Below are positions 1 through 6,929 of a stretch of DNA of 7,494 nucleotides, piece by piece. Position numbers and translations under genes: made by a program. Positions within the stretch are counted from its first letter, which is position 1, and the number at the start of each line of letters is the position of its first letter. Source of the stretch: Acidobacteriota bacterium (GTDB taxonomy: Bacteria; Acidobacteriota; Terriglobia; Bryobacterales; Bryobacteraceae); the NCBI GenBank assembly GCA_016871135.1, contig VFZQ01000249.1, positions 1-7,494 of the forward strand, read 5' to 3'. Under the pieces are notes generated by a model that made no database searches, was not told where the DNA came from, and was given only the letters and a program-made list of their open reading frames with translations.

Positions 1-153
1 TCGCCCGCGAAAATGCCCCCAAGCCATATCGAAGAGGATCGCTTGTGGTGGCGGAGTTTTTGTTTGCATAAAAAGTGTTCGTCCATCATAAGCGCAAAGC
101 GTCCCGTAGAGGGCCACGGTTTCGTGGTATGAATGAGAGGACAGTTCTTTTCA

Positions 154-3100
154 ATGCTGATCCTTCACGCCGGCGTTCACGACGGCTTCTTCACCATCTG
201 GCTGGAGGCATCGGCGGATCATAGGCAGGACAACGGGGCGGCCAAACAAGGAAAGCCGCAACGCGGCGGGCCTCCCGATTACCCATACGGAGCTCCCCCA
301 GCCCTGCTACGCGAAGTTCTTAACTCTCTTCCTTATTGCGGAGAGTTAGCAAAGCTCAAGATGCAGCGAGCCGTTCTCTGGGCGCCCAGCGCGCCAGATG
401 CGCCGCTGGCTTCTAGCGCGTTGATCGCCGAGCATCCAGAGTATGAAGCGCTTACTATTGCGCCATGGTCCATTGCAAGCATGCAATTGGGGCCAAAGGA
501 GACTGTCGACTTTTTGGCCGCCACGTTCGGCCAGCGCCTTGTCCGCCCCGGCCTCATGGTTGGACCGGACGTAACGTTCTGGATTCACGCGCTCCGCTTC
601 GCCGGCGGCATGGTCGCGCGGCAGCAGTTCCTACCGGACCTCGACGCCGTCGAAGAAGGATTCGCGGCGCAATGGACGCCCGTCTACCCCGGCCTGGAAG
701 GCCACCGCCTCGCCGCGCTCGCCGCGGCAATGCCATCTTCGGCGCGCGCGATCAGCTTCGACGAAAACACCGCGCCAACAACGCCCTCGCGCATCGTCCT
801 CGACGCGTTCATCGCGTGGATGGTCGACGATCTGGTTCGCGGATCTTTCGCCGGCCAGAACCCGCCGCGCGGCAAGAGCCCGCACGATCGCTGGCTCCAC
901 GCGCTCGCCACGCAAGACGGCCTGGTGCAGGGATATCCCGATCAACTCGAGCGCATCGCCAAACAGGTGCGTCAGTGGCGGCGGCCGGTCGCGCTTACCG
1001 CCGACGCTCCCTTCCGCCTCTGCTTCCGACTGGAAGAACCGCCCGAAGATGGCGCCGCGTGGTCGGTTCGATATCTGGTGCAGAGCGTCGATAACCCCGA
1101 AAACTTCTTGCGCGCCGAACAAATCGGTTCGGGCGAAAAACTGCCGGGCGTTTCGCGCCAGCCAACGCTTGAGTTTTTGCTGACCTCTCTGACGCAAGCG
1201 ACATCAATCGTCCCGCGCATCGAATCCAGTCTGCGCGCGTCGATCCCGACCGGCTTCGATCTCGACACACAAGGCGCTTACGATTTCCTCACGCAGCGCT
1301 CGGTGTCGCTCGAACAAGGCGGCTTCGCCGTACAGCTTCCGCCGTGGTGGTCGAAGGACGGCACGCGCGCCCACCTCAGCGCACGCGCGGTTGTTCATAG
1401 CGACGACGAGCCGCCAAAGGGCGGGCTGTCGCTCAACTTCGTACTGGGCTTCGACTGGAAGATCGCCATCGGCGATCAGCTTGTCACGCGTGATGAATTG
1501 CTGGAGATCGAACGGCTGCGATCGCCGCTGGTGAAGGTGCATGGCCAGTGGGCGCACGTCACGCCGCAAGAAATTTCGATCTCGCTCGATTTCTGGCGGC
1601 GCAATGTCACCGGCTCGGCCACGGTGCGCGAAGTCATCCAGATGGCGCTCGGCAACTATCACACCAACGCCGCGCTGGCGATTGAAGGCGTCATCGCGAC
1701 CGGCTGGGTGAAGGGCTTGCTCGATCAGTTGGAAGGCCGAACGGTGCTCGAAGACCTGCCGCCGCCGAAGGACTTCAAGGGCACGCTGCGTCCGTATCAG
1801 GTGCGAGGCTACTCGTGGCTCAAGTTCCTTCGCAAATGGGGCCTCGGTTCGTGTTTGGCCGACGACATGGGTCTCGGCAAAACGATCCAGGCGTTGGCTC
1901 TGTTCCAACTGGATCGCGACGAAGGCGTCAATCGCCCCGCGCTGTTAATCTGCCCGACGTCGGTGGTTGGCAACTGGCAAAAAGAAGCGCAGCGCTTCAC
2001 GCCGAAACTAAAGGTGCTGCTGCATCACGGCATCAACCGCGCCAAGGGCGACGAGTTCACGAAGGCGGCGTATAAGAACGCGCTGGTGATCACCAGCTAC
2101 GGCTTGTTGCAGCGCGATCTCGATTCGCTGAAACAAGTGCAGTGGGCGGGCATCATCCTCGACGAAGCGCAGAACATCAAGAACCCCGACACGCGCCAGG
2201 CGCGCGCCGCGCGGGCGATTGAAGGCGACTACCGCATCGCTCTAACCGGAACGCCGGTTGAAAATAATGTCGGCGAGCTGTGGTCCGTCATGGAGTTCTT
2301 GAACCCCGGATTCCTCGGCACTCGGGATCAGTTCCGCAAGAACTTTTTCCTTCCCATTCAAACCGGCCGCGACACCGCTGTCGCCGGCAGTCTGCGGCGT
2401 CTCACCGCGCCGTTCCTGCTGCGGCGCTTGAAGACCGATACCTCGATCATCGCCGATCTTCCCGAGAAGATGGAAGCAAAGGTCTTCTGCTCGCTCACCG
2501 CCGAACAGATGGCGCTGTACGAACAGGTGACCAAGGACGCCTACAAACTGATCGAAACCGCGGAGGGCATCGGCCGGCGCGGCGTCATTCTCGCGACGCT
2601 CTCCAAGCTCAAGCAGGTTTGCAATCATCCCGCGCACTTTTTGGGCGATGGCTCTTCCGCGCGCGGCAGAAGCGGAAAGTTGGCGCGGCTAACGGAAATG
2701 CTCGAAGAAGTCGTGGTGTCGGGCGATCGCGCGCTGGTCTTCAGCCAGTTCACAGAAATGGGCAAGATCCTGCAACATCACCTGCTGGAAACCTACGGCG
2801 AAGAGGTCCTCTTCCTGCACGGCGGCACGCCGCAGAAGCAGCGCGAGGCGATGGTCGACCGGTTCCAGAACTCGCCGAACGGCCCGCGCATTTTCATTCT
2901 GTCGCTCAAAGCCGGCGGAACCGGATTGAACCTGACGCGCGCCAGCCACGTCTTCCATTACGACCGCTGGTGGAACCCGGCGGTGGAAGACCAAGCCACC
3001 GATCGCGCGTTCCGCATCGGCCAGAAGAGCAACGTGCAGGTGCACAAGTTCATTTGCGTGGGTACGCTGGAAGAGCGCGTCGATGAGATGATCGAGCGCA

Positions 3101-3216
3101 AGAAGGGCATCGTGCAGGAAGTCATCGGCACCGGTGAACAGTGGATTACCGAGCTCTCCAACGAAGAGCTCAAGAGCGTCTTCGCCCTCACCAGCGAAGC
3201 GATGGAGGAGTCCTGA
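154..3216 (+). CDS. SNF2-family DNA-dependent ATPase/helicase (bacterial SWI2/SNF2 with N-terminal SNF2-associated domain)
   Basis: This is a complete 1020-residue superfamily 2 ATPase of the SWI2/SNF2 class, expected to translocate on double-stranded DNA and remodel nucleoprotein using ATP. The N-terminal half is the bacterial helicase-associated region; the stretch near residues 380-500 (GGFAVQLPPWW, then FDWKIAIGD, then GQWAHV) resembles PF12419. The ATPase core follows: motif I GLGKT at 573-577 (Lys576), motif II DEAQ at 670-673, motif III LTGTP at 697-701, FSQF at 863-866, motif V around LKAGGTGLNL at 918-927, and motif VI DQATDRAFRIGQ at 946-957. All key residues are present. I chose ATG 154 because the protein then begins MLILHAGVHDG, the usual start of this family, and AGAGGA lies 12 bases upstream. 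ATG 133 would add seven residues and has no well-placed ribosome binding site. The stop overlaps the next start (ATGA). The physiological substrate is unknown; DNA repair or transcription recycling are only possibilities. Confidence 0.93.
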   Translation: MLILHAGVHDGFFTIWLEASADHRQDNGAAKQGKPQRGGPPDYPYGAPPALLREVLNSLPYCGELAKLKMQRAVLWAPSAPDAPLASSALIAEHPEYEALTIAPWSIASMQLGPKETVDFLAATFGQRLVRPGLMVGPDVTFWIHALRFAGGMVARQQFLPDLDAVEEGFAAQWTPVYPGLEGHRLAALAAAMPSSARAISFDENTAPTTPSRIVLDAFIAWMVDDLVRGSFAGQNPPRGKSPHDRWLHALATQDGLVQGYPDQLERIAKQVRQWRRPVALTADAPFRLCFRLEEPPEDGAAWSVRYLVQSVDNPENFLRAEQIGSGEKLPGVSRQPTLEFLLTSLTQATSIVPRIESSLRASIPTGFDLDTQGAYDFLTQRSVSLEQGGFAVQLPPWWSKDGTRAHLSARAVVHSDDEPPKGGLSLNFVLGFDWKIAIGDQLVTRDELLEIERLRSPLVKVHGQWAHVTPQEISISLDFWRRNVTGSATVREVIQMALGNYHTNAALAIEGVIATGWVKGLLDQLEGRTVLEDLPPPKDFKGTLRPYQVRGYSWLKFLRKWGLGSCLADDMGLGKTIQALALFQLDRDEGVNRPALLICPTSVVGNWQKEAQRFTPKLKVLLHHGINRAKGDEFTKAAYKNALVITSYGLLQRDLDSLKQVQWAGIILDEAQNIKNPDTRQARAARAIEGDYRIALTGTPVENNVGELWSVMEFLNPGFLGTRDQFRKNFFLPIQTGRDTAVAGSLRRLTAPFLLRRLKTDTSIIADLPEKMEAKVFCSLTAEQMALYEQVTKDAYKLIETAEGIGRRGVILATLSKLKQVCNHPAHFLGDGSSARGRSGKLARLTEMLEEVVVSGDRALVFSQFTEMGKILQHHLLETYGEEVLFLHGGTPQKQREAMVDRFQNSPNGPRIFILSLKAGGTGLNLTRASHVFHYDRWWNPAVEDQATDRAFRIGQKSNVQVHKFICVGTLEERVDEMIERKKGIVQEVIGTGEQWITELSNEELKSVFALTSEAMEES
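3204..3210 (+). promoter_or_regulatory. Ribosome binding site of the SWIM gene
   Basis: GGAGGAG lies inside the last codons of the SNF2 gene, 5 bases before the ATG at 3216. It is the strongest Shine-Dalgarno match among the starts in this window. It decides the start of the SWIM protein: the frame is open further upstream from 3141, but that start lies inside the helicase gene and has no such site. Strong initiation plus the ATGA overlap suggests translational coupling. Confidence 0.75.
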
Positions 3217-4298
3217 TGAACGAAGGTGGTGGACGCGGCGGCCAGAAAGGCCGCGGATTCCCGCGCAAGAAATACTACCGGCCCTCCAAGCCGCAGCAAA
3301 GCGACAACGCCGGGGCGCAGCCGGCGAACGGCGAATCGCAATCGAACGGCAACAACCGCAACGCCGGGCCTGTCCGGCGTACGGGGCCTCGCTCGCGTTA
3401 TGGCGGTCGCAACACGAACACCCGTCAAAACGGCCGCAATAACAACAACCGCCAGCAGGCGCCGCGGACCGCCGGCATCAAGGCACAGGCCAAGGGCGGC
3501 AAGTTCGGCGAGAACTGGTGGGCGAAGCGGTGGATCGAAGTTCTCGAAGGTTTCGAGATGGGGTCGCGGCTGAATCGCGGACGCGACTACGCGAAGAAGG
3601 GCCATGTGCTCGCGATTCAGATCGATGAAGGGCAGGTCACCGCGCGCGTGCAAGGTTCGCGGCCGAAGCCCTACGACATCGAAGTGAAGATGCAGACGTT
3701 GCCGGAGACCGATTGGTCGCGCGTCGCCGCGCGGCTGGCCAAACAGGCTGTGTTTTCTGCGCGGCTGCTGGCCGGCGAAATGCCCGATGACATCGAAGAG
3801 ATCTTCGAGGAGGAAGGTCTGTCGTTGTATCCCGGCGCCGAGGGCGACTTGCAGTCGAAGTGTTCGTGTCCCGATAACGCCAACCCCTGCAAACACACGG
3901 CCGCCGTCTACTTGCTGTTGGGCGAGGAGTTCGACCGCGATCCATTCCTGCTGTTTGCGCTGCGTGGTCTGCGGCGCGAAAAACTCCTGGCGATGATCGA
4001 GAAGCAACTACCGCTCGCCGCGCACGCGGAAGGCGAATCGGCGGTTGACGAAAAAATCGAAGAGCCGAAACAACTGCTGCCGCCCGACCCCGACGTGTAT
4101 TGGAAGGGTGCGGTGCGATTACCCGAAGAGGTGATGGGCGATGTGACTCCGCCGCCCGCCTCGGCCGCCTTGCCGCGGCGGCTTGGTTCTTTCCCGTTTT
4201 GGCAGGGCCAGCGCCCGCTAATCGACGCGTTGGAGCCGATTTACCGGCGGGCCTCGCAACATGCGGTTGGATTCCTGCTCGGCGAACCGCTATCGTAA
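3216..4298 (+). CDS. SWIM zinc-finger protein, partner of the SNF2 ATPase
   Basis: This is a 360-residue protein with a SWIM-type zinc-binding motif CxCx6CxH: Cys216, Cys218, Cys225 and His227 in CSCPDNANPCKH. SWIM domains bind DNA or proteins. In bacteria they are often encoded next to SWI2/SNF2 ATPases, which is the arrangement here. Residues 1 to about 92 are low complexity, rich in Gly, Arg, Asn and Gln (GGGRGGQKGRG; a run of four Asn), and probably disordered and positively charged. A folded region then starts at FGENWWAKRWIEVLEGF (97-113), the usual beginning of this family. The C-terminus carries PFWQGQRPLIDALEPIYRRA, also family-like. The start overlaps the SNF2 stop by four bases and has a strong ribosome binding site, so the two proteins are probably made in concert. 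I infer that it is a targeting or regulatory subunit of the ATPase; no catalytic motif is visible. Confidence 0.9.
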   Translation: MNEGGGRGGQKGRGFPRKKYYRPSKPQQSDNAGAQPANGESQSNGNNRNAGPVRRTGPRSRYGGRNTNTRQNGRNNNNRQQAPRTAGIKAQAKGGKFGENWWAKRWIEVLEGFEMGSRLNRGRDYAKKGHVLAIQIDEGQVTARVQGSRPKPYDIEVKMQTLPETDWSRVAARLAKQAVFSARLLAGEMPDDIEEIFEEEGLSLYPGAEGDLQSKCSCPDNANPCKHTAAVYLLLGEEFDRDPFLLFALRGLRREKLLAMIEKQLPLAAHAEGESAVDEKIEEPKQLLPPDPDVYWKGAVRLPEEVMGDVTPPPASAALPRRLGSFPFWQGQRPLIDALEPIYRRASQHAVGFLLGEPLS

Positions 4299-4304
4299 GA
4301 GGAC

Positions 4305-4796
4305 ATGGCCCCCGAGAGCTTCGCGCACGACTTCCGCTTTCTGATCGCTTCGGCGTCGAACATTTTTTGCGAGATGGGTAACGCCGATTGGACGCAGGCG
4401 CGCGGCGACGGCAAATGGACGAGGCTGCAAGTCCTCGGACACCTGATCGACTCGGCCATCAACAATCATCAACGAATCGTGCGCGCGCTCGCGCAGGATT
4501 CGGTTGAGTTTCCCGGCTACGACCAGAACGCGATGGTGGACGTGCAGCAGTATGGAGCGGGCCCATCGCAGTTGTTCATCGGCTTGTGGGAATCGCTGAA
4601 CTTCGCGATTGCGCGCGTTGTATCGATCACTCCGGTTTCAAAACTGGACGTTCCGATTTCGATCGGCGGCGGAGCGCCGGTGACGCTTGCATTTCTGATC
4701 AAAGACTACGTACGGCACATGCAGCATCATCTGCGGCAAATTTTTGAGGCGATGGATGTGTCATCCATCCGCTGGCATCCGGCAGTGGTGGATTAA
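4305..4796 (+). CDS. DinB-family (DinB/YfiT-like four-helix bundle) putative metal-dependent protein
   Basis: This is a 163-residue protein with the DinB-superfamily pattern. GHLIDS places His46 in the second helix, and YVRHMQHHLRQI supplies His138 and His142. Together these form the usual three-histidine metal site. Family members include thiol-dependent S-transferases such as bacillithiol or mycothiol transferases and many uncharacterised proteins; the substrate here cannot be read from sequence. The frame is closed by the SWIM stop codon itself (TAA 4296-4298), so ATG 4305 is the earliest possible ATG. The purine-rich AAGAGGA before it is unusually close, which suggests coupling to SWIM translation. 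The next in-frame ATG (4374) would remove the first helix. It probably belongs to the SNF2-SWIM operon, but I see no evidence of a shared function. Its stop codon is the first base triplet of the 22-base direct repeat. Confidence 0.82.
   Translation: MAPESFAHDFRFLIASASNIFCEMGNADWTQARGDGKWTRLQVLGHLIDSAINNHQRIVRALAQDSVEFPGYDQNAMVDVQQYGAGPSQLFIGLWESLNFAIARVVSITPVSKLDVPISIGGGAPVTLAFLIKDYVRHMQHHLRQIFEAMDVSSIRWHPAVVD
4751..4769. repeat. 8-bp perfect inverted repeat at the DinB 3' end
   Basis: GATGGATG (4751-4758) and CATCCATC (4762-4769) are perfect reverse complements around a TGT loop. The hairpin sits in the last codons of DinB, 24 bases before the left copy of the 22-base direct repeat. No U-run follows, so it is not a standard terminator. 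It could be chance, a weak attenuator, or a structural element at the recombination site. Confidence 0.5.
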
Positions 4797-4815
4797 CCGC
4801 TCCACGTCCTCTTCG
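4794..4815 (+). repeat. Left copy of a 22-bp perfect direct repeat
   Basis: The repeat begins on the TAA stop of DinB and reads TAACCGCTCC...TCTTCG. The identical 22 bases recur 1056 bases downstream at 5850-5871. Two more bases match to the left across one mismatch (GAT versus GAC before AACC). A perfect 22-base match is not expected by chance in 7.5 kb. It is a candidate left attachment or junction site of the DUF3800 cassette. Confidence 0.9.
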
Positions 4816-4860
4816 GAGCTGCGGAATCGGCTTAATGCGCGTGGTAGACTCCAGAGAATA

Positions 4861-5670
4861 TTGGCACGCGAAAATGTTTACCGATTGTTTGTCGATGAGT
4901 CGGGAGATCACACAACCACGCATGCAACTGCCGTGGATAAACGCTACCTCGGAGTGATCGGCGTTGCGTTCAGGCAGTTGGACCTTGTAGACGTTCGCCA
5001 AAGGCTTGACCAGTTTAAGCAAGACTACTGCGATCAATACGACCCGGACGGCCCGCCAATTTTGCACCGAGAGGACATCATCGGCAAACGCCCGCCGTTC
5101 GCGTGGCTCAAGGATGAGAACGCTTCAAGAGTTTTTCAGCGCGCGCTACTTGAGCACTTAGCCGCCTGCAACTGTACTGTTTTTGCGGTCGTGATCGACA
5201 AAGAGTCACATTGGAAACGTCCCTATCGAAAGTTGCGGCATCCCTACCACTATTGCCTACATGCGTTGCTGGAACGCTACGCAACTTTCTTGGATCGAGA
5301 AAGATCCCTCGGCGACGTGATGGCCGAGTCGCGTGGCCGGACTGAAGATGAAGGGCTCAAGAACGAATTTTCGAACATCTATTCGACCGGTACGACGTTT
5401 GCGAAAGCGGCGCTTTTCAAGTCGCGTTTGACATCCCATGAACTGAAGGTAAAGAAAAAAGAGAGTAACATCGCCGGACTGCAAATCGCGGATCTGATGG
5501 CCTTCGCCGCCACGCGCGACGTTCTTCATCGCTACCGGGGATGCAAGATCGAAACCTTGCGGTACTTCGATTCGAGAATGATCGAAATCGTGAGGGAGAA
5601 GTACTTCGTGGCGATCTCCCCTACAGGCCAATCAAGAATCGACGGCCATGGTCGCAAGATCCTTGCTTAA
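4861..5670 (+). CDS. DUF3800 domain-containing protein
   Basis: This is a protein of about 269 residues with the DUF3800 (PF12686) layout. The family-typical acidic motif VDESGD opens the domain (Asp12, Glu13, Asp16), LHREDI follows at residues 68-73, and the C-terminal signature GLQIADLMAF occurs at 206-215 (Asp211). The spaced acidic residues suggest an RNase H-like metal-dependent fold, but no activity is established for this protein. Family members are often found in accessory DNA, including near phage and defence genes. The start is uncertain. I chose TTG 4861, which begins the domain without overlapping DinB. An ATG at 4744 would add 39 residues rich in Arg and Trp, unlike the family, and overlap DinB by 53 bases. 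No good ribosome binding site marks either; TTG 4885 is also possible. GC and codon use are lower than in the neighbours, and the gene is alone between direct repeats, which points to horizontal acquisition. Confidence 0.8.
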   Translation: MARENVYRLFVDESGDHTTTHATAVDKRYLGVIGVAFRQLDLVDVRQRLDQFKQDYCDQYDPDGPPILHREDIIGKRPPFAWLKDENASRVFQRALLEHLAACNCTVFAVVIDKESHWKRPYRKLRHPYHYCLHALLERYATFLDRERSLGDVMAESRGRTEDEGLKNEFSNIYSTGTTFAKAALFKSRLTSHELKVKKKESNIAGLQIADLMAFAATRDVLHRYRGCKIETLRYFDSRMIEIVREKYFVAISPTGQSRIDGHGRKILA

Positions 5671-5681
5671 AGACGGTGAAA

Positions 5682-5699
5682 GCCGGCTAAGGAGCCGGC
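5682..5699. terminator. GC-rich hairpin after the DUF3800 stop, possible terminator
   Basis: GCCGGCT and AGCCGGC form a perfect 7-bp stem around the loop AAGG, 11 bases after the DUF3800 stop codon. The rightward strand continues CTTCCCGC rather than a U-run. The leftward strand continues TTTCACC, a very short U-run. It lies between two convergent genes and could act on both, but without a proper U-tract it is at best a weak intrinsic terminator. A second small hairpin (TGCCC/GGGCA, 5710-5723) follows. Confidence 0.4.
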
Positions 5700-5822
5700 C
5701 TTCCCGCGCTGCCCGTCTGGGCATCCACCTCCGCCATGTAGGACGGATTAATACCAACATACCTTGTTTTTGGCATTCGTGACAATGGCTCCGCGGTCTT
5801 GCCAGTTGTTCACGATCCGCCT

Positions 5823-6929
5823 TCAGATCGCACTCGGGATACCCTCGACTAACCGCTCCACGTCCTCTTCGTTGTTGTAGAACTGCACCGAAATGCGCAG
5901 GGCGCCATGCCGCGCCGCGGTGACGATGCGATGTTGATGCAACGCCGCCGCGAGTTCGCCCGCCGGATGTTTTTCAAACACCGCCGCCGTGATCGGCGAG
6001 TCGCGATGCAGAATTCGCACGCCGCCCAACGCTTCCAACTTCGATTGCAGTAGCGCCGATAACTCCAGCACGCGCTTCTCAATCACCGCCGGTCCAATGT
6101 CCAGAAACCGCTCGACGGCTTCGTCCATCGCGTACAAGTTCGGAAACGCCGGCATGCCGCCCTCATAGCGCTCCGCCGCGCCGATCAACACCGGCGCACC
6201 GTGATGCAAACGGTCGACGTTCCTCCAATCTTCATGACTGCGCCATCCGTACACGCGCGGTTCAAGGCGCTCCCGCAATTCCGGGCTGACATAAAAAAAC
6301 GCCGCGCCGTTCGGCGAAAGCAGCCACTTGTAGCCGTGCACGGAGACCATCGCGGGCTGCGCCTTGGCCACATCGAGCGTTAATGCGCCCAGCGCCTGCG
6401 TCGCGTCCAGATACAACGGTACGCCGCGCTCGCGCAACCAAGGGCCGATCTGTTCGATCGGCGGGCGATACCCGGTAGAGTAGTTCACCTGGCTCATCAG
6501 CACCGCGCGTGTCCGCACATTCACCGCATCGTAAAGGTGTTCGCCATCGACCTCCACCAACTCAACATCCTTCAACAAACTCGCGTGATAGATCTGATTG
6601 GGAAACTCGTCGGTCAACGTCACGACCTGATCGCCCGGGCGCCAGTCGATTCCGTTCAAGAACAACGATAGCGCCGTCGCCGCGTTCGCCATGAATCCGA
6701 TATCGGCGGCAGTGGCGCCGATCAGCCGCGCGACCTTCTCCCGCGTGCGGTCGATGTCGTCGAACCAGTGCACGTGATCGGCGCAGGCGTACTGGTCGCG
6801 GTGCGCGAAGTGGCGATTCACGGCTGCTGTGGTTTGTTCGCTCAGCAGTCCGTAAGTCGCCGTGTTGAAATAGGTCCACTTCCGCAGCGCGGGGTAGGTC
6901 GCGCGCAGGACATTCCAATCGGGCGTCAT
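5823..6929 (-). CDS. Class V aminotransferase-fold PLP-dependent enzyme (cysteine desulfurase-like)
   Basis: This is a 368-residue fold-type I PLP enzyme of the class V aminotransferase family, which includes cysteine desulfurases, selenocysteine lyases and isopenicillin N epimerase-like proteins. The cofactor site is readable: YLDATQ gives Asp175 and Gln178, and SVHGYKWLL gives His198 and the Schiff-base Lys201. The N-terminus (YFNTATYGLLSE) and C-terminus (LRISVQFYNNEEDVERLV) are family-typical, and the length is normal. I see no convincing catalytic cysteine loop, so a true cysteine desulfurase role is not supported and the substrate is open. The start at ATG 6929 overlaps the prolyl-tRNA synthetase stop (ATGA). 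A longer start at 7043 would add a non-homologous Arg-rich segment lying wholly inside that gene. The last residues after ERLV (EGIPSAI) lie beyond the 22-base repeat, so they may have been supplied by the insertion. Confidence 0.88.
   Translation of the reverse strand: MTPDWNVLRATYPALRKWTYFNTATYGLLSEQTTAAVNRHFAHRDQYACADHVHWFDDIDRTREKVARLIGATAADIGFMANAATALSLFLNGIDWRPGDQVVTLTDEFPNQIYHASLLKDVELVEVDGEHLYDAVNVRTRAVLMSQVNYSTGYRPPIEQIGPWLRERGVPLYLDATQALGALTLDVAKAQPAMVSVHGYKWLLSPNGAAFFYVSPELRERLEPRVYGWRSHEDWRNVDRLHHGAPVLIGAAERYEGGMPAFPNLYAMDEAVERFLDIGPAVIEKRVLELSALLQSKLEALGGVRILHRDSPITAAVFEKHPAGELAAALHQHRIVTAARHGALRISVQFYNNEEDVERLVEGIPSAI
5850..5871 (+). repeat. Right copy of the 22-bp perfect direct repeat
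   Basis: It is identical to 4794-4815. Here the sequence lies inside the aminotransferase gene and, read on the minus strand, encodes EEDVERL plus the first base of the next codon. That segment fits the normal C-terminal helix of this enzyme family, so this copy is well explained as native coding sequence. Confidence 0.9.

Larger units (their letters stand above)
4816..5871 (+). mobile_element. Putative 1056-bp repeat-bounded insertion carrying a DUF3800 gene
   Basis: The interval from just after the left repeat to the end of the right repeat contains one complete gene, a hairpin and about 120 further bases. Hand-counted 60-base samples in the gene give 45, 47, 50, 50 and 65% GC, against roughly 60-70% in neighbouring genes. 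No transposase, integrase or terminal inverted repeat is visible, so if mobile it was moved in trans or is a remnant. Deleting it and one repeat copy leaves both neighbouring genes with intact frames and stops. Alternatives are illegitimate recombination through short homology, or an assembly join at a 22-base repeat. The exact boundary within the repeat cannot be fixed. Confidence 0.45.

Noticed and set aside
64..92. Possible sigma-70 promoter: TTGCAT (64-69) and CATAAG (87-92) spaced by 17 bases.
   Set aside because: Only 3 of 6 and 4 of 6 consensus matches in a short AT-richer stretch; too weak to call without expression data.
114..127. Hairpin CCACG-GTTT-CGTGG ahead of the SNF2 start.
   Set aside because: A 5-bp stem is common by chance, and no U-run or known regulatory motif accompanies it.
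133..153. Upstream ATG 133 as the start of the SNF2 ATPase, plus ATG 129 in another frame giving a 31-codon ORF (129-224).
   Set aside because: ATG 133 lacks a well-spaced ribosome binding site and adds a segment not typical of the family. The 129 ORF overlaps the helicase start and shows no coding signal.
3637..3945. Long antisense ORFs within the high-GC genes, for example 2958-4007 and 3637-3945 on the minus strand.
   Set aside because: They are Arg-rich shadow frames opposite well-supported domains, with no recognisable motifs.
4794..4815. The repeat as an integron attC-type site.
   Set aside because: No matching GTTRRRY/RYYYAAC core pair is present, and no attC-like fold or integron integrase is visible.
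4744..4860. Long start for the DUF3800 protein at ATG 4744.
   Set aside because: It overlaps DinB by 53 bases, has no ribosome binding site, and adds residues unlike the family, although it cannot be fully excluded.
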